Below are positions 31,822 through 34,574 of a stretch of 34,574 nucleotides of DNA, piece after piece. The position numbers and the translations under genes were made by a program. Source of the DNA: Chlamydiota bacterium. Its GTDB lineage: Bacteria > Chlamydiota > Chlamydiia > Chlamydiales > Rhabdochlamydiaceae. Within the stretch, counting starts at the first letter, position 1, and every line of letters starts with the position of its first letter. The notes under the pieces were generated by a model that had not been told where the DNA came from, made no database searches, and saw nothing but the letters and a program-made list of their open reading frames with translations. The stretch is from assembly GCA_013287215.1 (NCBI GenBank), contig JABDEH010000007.1, forward strand, positions 1 to 34,574, written 5' to 3'.

Positions 31822-33213
31822 ATGACATTTGACGTAGCGATTATTGGAGCGGGGCCCGGCGGTTATGTGGCCGCGATCAAAGCCTCTCAGAATGGCAAAC
31901 GGGTGTGCCTCATTGAAAGAAATTATTTAGGCGGATCGTGTCTGAACGTTGGTTGCATTCCCACCAAAACACTCCTCTCCAACGCCGGCGTGGTCACCAA
32001 AATCAAGCATGCGGCCGATTACGGGATCGCAACCGGCCCCATGACTTTTGATTACGGAAAAATGAAACTGCGCAAAGACGGCGTGATCGAAAAAATCCGC
32101 AAGAGTCTTGAAGGGCTGATCCTCTCCAATAAGATCACGATTTTGCGCGGCTCTGCAGAATTCCTCTCTCCCAAAGAAATTAAAATTAAAGGCCAGGACA
32201 ACACGATTATTCTGGCAGACCAGGCCATCATTGCGACAGGCTCCGAGCCGCTCGACATTCCGGCGTTTCCCTGCGATCATCAGCGTATTCTGAACTCCAC
32301 ATCCATCTTGGAGCTGACCGAGCTGCCCAAAACGCTCGCGATCATCGGAGGCGGATACATCGGCTGCGAATTTGCCAGCCTTTTTGCGGAGCTCGGCGTC
32401 AAGGTGACCCTCTTAGAAGCCCTCCCGATGATCGTCCAAGCGCAAGGCAAAGGGATCTCCGAGGCCTTGACGCGCGCCTTTGTTAAACAGGGCATCGACG
32501 TCCAAACGGGCGTCTTTGTCGAAACAATTGAAAAAACAAATCATGGCCTTCACGTCAAATTGAAAGATAAGCCCGGGATCAGTTGCGATATGGCTCTTGT
32601 GGCCGTGGGAAGGCGCATTGTGACCGACCATCTCGGTTTAGACAAGGCAGGCGTGAAAGTGGGCGAGCGGGGCATGATCCTCGTGAATGAGAAGATGGAG
32701 ACAAACGTTCCCGGGATTTACGCAATTGGCGATGTCACCGGAAAGTTCATGCTGGCCCACGTCGCCTCTCACCAAGGGATCATCGCAGCGAGCAATGTCA
32801 TTGGACAAGAAGCCACCATGCACTACAATGCCGTTCCTGCGGTCATCTTTACGCTTCCCGAGATCGCCTCCGTCGGGATGACCCTAGAGCAAGCGCTCGC
32901 CGCAGGATATCCTGCAACGGCCGGCAAGTTCCCCTTCATGGCGCTCGGCAAATCGATTGCTTCGATGGAGACGGAAGGATTTGCAGAAGTGGTCACCGAC
33001 AAGAAGACCAAACAAATTTTGGGCGCGCAAGTCGTCGGCTATGAAGCCTCTGCCCTGATCGCAGAAATGACGCTCGCGATCGCAAACGAGTTGACAGTTG
33101 ACTGTTTGGCTGATACGATCCATGCTCACCCGACAGTGGCAGAAGCATGGCTGGAAGCTGCCCTGATCGCCAATGAAACCCCGATCCACTTCCCGCCCAA
33201 ACTAAAAAAATGA
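31822..33213 (+). CDS. lpd: Dihydrolipoyl dehydrogenase
   Basis: This FAD disulfide oxidoreductase is the E3 component of pyruvate and 2-oxoglutarate dehydrogenase complexes. The 463-residue protein has the FAD motif IIGAGPGGYVA and the redox-active disulfide in GGSCLNVGCIPTKTL (C40, C45). The NAD motif is IIGGGYIGCEFASLFAELG, the second FAD contact is GIYAIGDVTG, and the C-terminal HAHPTVAEAW supplies the His-Glu catalytic pair. A GAGG ribosome site precedes the ATG. It overlaps lipA by 4 bases (ATGA, 33210), linking E3 with the synthesis of its lipoyl cofactor. The lpd-lipA pair is the order I recall from Chlamydia (CT557-CT558). Confidence 0.96.
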   Translation: MTFDVAIIGAGPGGYVAAIKASQNGKRVCLIERNYLGGSCLNVGCIPTKTLLSNAGVVTKIKHAADYGIATGPMTFDYGKMKLRKDGVIEKIRKSLEGLILSNKITILRGSAEFLSPKEIKIKGQDNTIILADQAIIATGSEPLDIPAFPCDHQRILNSTSILELTELPKTLAIIGGGYIGCEFASLFAELGVKVTLLEALPMIVQAQGKGISEALTRAFVKQGIDVQTGVFVETIEKTNHGLHVKLKDKPGISCDMALVAVGRRIVTDHLGLDKAGVKVGERGMILVNEKMETNVPGIYAIGDVTGKFMLAHVASHQGIIAASNVIGQEATMHYNAVPAVIFTLPEIASVGMTLEQALAAGYPATAGKFPFMALGKSIASMETEGFAEVVTDKKTKQILGAQVVGYEASALIAEMTLAIANELTVDCLADTIHAHPTVAEAWLEAALIANETPIHFPPKLKK

Positions 33214-34118
33214 AAAAGCTAAATGTGCTGCCTCCTAACGCAGATGAAGCTAGCCAGGGAAGGTTTCCCTCTTGGCTCCACCGCAAATTGCCGAAGGGGG
33301 GCAACCTATTCAAAACCGAGCGGATCTTAGAAAAATACCGATTGAACACCGTCTGCGAGGAAGCCAAGTGCCCCAATCGCTGGGAGTGTTATTCAAAAAA
33401 GACAGCGACCTTTCTCACCCTCGGCAAAGAGTGTACACGCAATTGCGGCTTTTGCGACATCGACTTTTCTAAACAGCCCAAACCTCCCGAAGCCGACGAA
33501 CCCCAGCGCATCGCTCTCTCGGTGCAAGAACTGGGGCTCAAACATGTCGTCCTCACCATGGTCGCCCGCGATGATCTGCCTGACGGCGGGGCCGCAGCGC
33601 TTGCCGCCATCTTGAGAGAAGTACGCTTGCAGTGCTCCGATGTCAGCATTGAAGTCCTGACCTCCGACTTCGCAGGAAATTTTACCTCGATCGACACGGT
33701 GCTGGCCGAAAAGCCTGAAATCTTTAATCACAATATTGAAACCGTCCGCCGCATTTCGCCGCGGGTAAGGCACAAAGCGACCTATGACCGGACCTTAAGC
33801 GTTCTCCGCTATGCCAAAGATGCAGGCAGCAACTTCGTCAAATCAGGCATCATGGTGGGCCTCGGGGAAACGGATGACGAGGTCAAGGAGACAATCCGCG
33901 ATCTGCAAGCCGCCGGCTGCGATATCATCACCATCGGCCATTACTTGCAGGCCGATCCGCGCAAGCTCCTCGTCAAAAATTTCATTACGCCTCAGCAATT
34001 TAAAGCTTATGAAGACTATGGCTACAGCCTCGGCGTCAAACACATGTATTGCGGTCCGTTCGTCCGCTCCAGCTACAATGCCCAAGAGATAAAGTTTTCA
34101 TTGACAGTCCCTAAATGA
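33210..34118 (+). CDS. lipA: Lipoyl synthase
   Basis: This radical S-adenosylmethionine enzyme inserts two sulphur atoms into octanoyl groups on E2 subunits. In the 302-residue protein the auxiliary cluster ligands are C49-x4-C54-x5-C60 (VCEEAKCPNRWEC). The radical-SAM cluster is C75-x3-C79-x2-C82 (CTRNCGFCDI). GIMVGLGETDDEV and the C-terminal RSSYNA, whose serine binds the auxiliary cluster, are present. All key residues are intact and the length is normal. It is translationally coupled to lpd by an ATGA overlap. Confidence 0.97.
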   Translation: MKKLNVLPPNADEASQGRFPSWLHRKLPKGGNLFKTERILEKYRLNTVCEEAKCPNRWECYSKKTATFLTLGKECTRNCGFCDIDFSKQPKPPEADEPQRIALSVQELGLKHVVLTMVARDDLPDGGAAALAAILREVRLQCSDVSIEVLTSDFAGNFTSIDTVLAEKPEIFNHNIETVRRISPRVRHKATYDRTLSVLRYAKDAGSNFVKSGIMVGLGETDDEVKETIRDLQAAGCDIITIGHYLQADPRKLLVKNFITPQQFKAYEDYGYSLGVKHMYCGPFVRSSYNAQEIKFSLTVPK

Positions 34119-34152
34119 ATCCGTATCTTAGTGCATAACCAAGGAGGTTCCT

Positions 34153-34323
34153 ATGATGTTTTTGTCTATGTTAGGTTTTGCGATGTTTTCTCTACTACCA
34201 GCCCATGCCGATCAACAAGAGAAAAAAACCATTCAATCCGAAGAAATCTCTTCTGCAGATTCTCAAGTCCCGGTCGATGAAGATTGCGGCTGCGGCGGCA
34301 ACAAAAAAAAGAAGCCCAAATAG
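34153..34323 (+). CDS. Small secreted Cys-Gly peptide of unknown function
   Basis: A strong AAGGAGG at 34141-34147 sits five bases before ATG 34153. The reading frame encodes 56 residues: a signal peptide (MMFLSMLGFAMFSLLPAHA, cleavage expected after AHA at 19), an acidic Gln/Glu/Ser stretch, the motif CGCGG at 45-49, and a lysine-rich tail (KKKKPK). The mature protein would be about 37 residues in the periplasm or outside. CGCGG with a basic tail could bind metal or form a disulfide, but no family is recognised. It lies 34 bases after lipA. The Shine-Dalgarno and signal peptide make a real gene likely. Confidence 0.7.
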   Translation: MMFLSMLGFAMFSLLPAHADQQEKKTIQSEEISSADSQVPVDEDCGCGGNKKKKPK

Positions 34324-34345
34324 ACCTAAGAAATTGCTTGAGGTC

Positions 34346-34574
34346 CTATCTCACTGTATATTTCTGGCTCAGCCTGCCTAAAGCAATCGAGGACAGAAAT
34401 AGGCCTACATCCCGCAAGGCAACATCATAATATTGTCCCGTCAGTAGCAAGTTAATGATGATCCCCAAGAGCCACAGAGAGATAATATAGGCAAATATTC
34501 TTGGCTTAAATATCACTCCTATGCCGGCGGCAATCTCTATCACCCCGACAATCATCATAAATCCCCGATCGTGG
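34346..34574 (-). CDS. DoxX-like small membrane protein, 5' end beyond window
   Basis: The frame stays open through the right edge of the window, and the methionine at 34558 is preceded in frame by HDRGF, so the real start is probably outside. The visible 75 residues have three hydrophobic segments: MMIVGVIEIAAGIGVIF, AYIISLWLLGIIINLLL and VGLFLSSIALGRL. Between the second and third lies a conserved-looking TGQYYDVALRDVG motif. The spacing and the Y-Y-D-x-A-x-R-D segment resemble DoxX-like inner-membrane proteins, whose roles are mostly unknown. The assignment is tentative because about half of the protein is missing. Confidence 0.5.
   Translation of the reverse strand, partial: HDRGFMMIVGVIEIAAGIGVIFKPRIFAYIISLWLLGIIINLLLTGQYYDVALRDVGLFLSSIALGRLSQKYTVR

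Overview
The window most resembles a chromosomal segment of an environmental (amoeba- or protist-associated) chlamydia, order Parachlamydiales or a relative. This is inferred from gene content and order. The pairs mnmE-nth, psd-secA, ruvC-ruvA and lpd-lipA are the ones remembered from Chlamydia genomes. Heptosyltransferase, UDP-sugar and polysaccharide-export genes are present, which classical Chlamydia species lack. I cannot name the genus.

Layout. Positions 1-2650 hold a surface-sugar locus: UDP-glucuronate decarboxylase (cut by the window start) and a Wza/SLBB-type export lipoprotein on the minus strand, divergent from a UDP-glucuronate 4-epimerase. Positions 2753-7215 form a tight minus-strand operon, waaF - second GT9 glycosyltransferase - gpsA - nnr. 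Positions 7403-10729 carry ruvC-ruvA and mnmE-nth. After psd/secA (26898-30947) come a zinc-ribbon membrane protein, lpd-lipA, a small secreted Cys-Gly peptide and a partial DoxX-like membrane protein.

The unusual part is 10.75-25.05 kb, between mnmE-nth and psd-secA, which sit next to each other in Chlamydia as I recall it. By eye this block is more A+T-rich than its flanks. It encodes three mitochondrial-carrier-family (SLC25-like) proteins, a family that is essentially eukaryotic. It also encodes a 712-residue chimera combining an N-terminal domain like eukaryotic IQM/fungal proteins, an SH2 domain with an intact FLVR motif, and a choline-kinase/aminoglycoside-phosphotransferase-type kinase. 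Further genes are a flavin amine oxidase, a second-metabolism-like group (transketolase, TauD-type dioxygenase, NspC-type PLP decarboxylase, DUF3326 protein), a GNAT acetyltransferase, a Nudix hydrolase and a thiamine pyrophosphokinase with a duplicated C-terminal domain. Gene overlaps (ATGA junctions) tie carrier 1 to carrier 2, and tie the SH2 kinase to carrier 3 and the Nudix gene.

Working model (inference): an acquired island for host interaction. The carriers would act either in host mitochondria or in the bacterial or inclusion membrane. The SH2 chimera would recognise host phosphotyrosine proteins and phosphorylate a small molecule. A thiamine-diphosphate theme (thiamine pyrophosphokinase, TPP-dependent transketolase, kinase, Nudix, carrier) is possible but unproven. 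Three island promoters share a TTGCAA -35 hexamer with a 17-bp spacer. No tRNA, rRNA, CRISPR array, transposase or integrase gene was seen.
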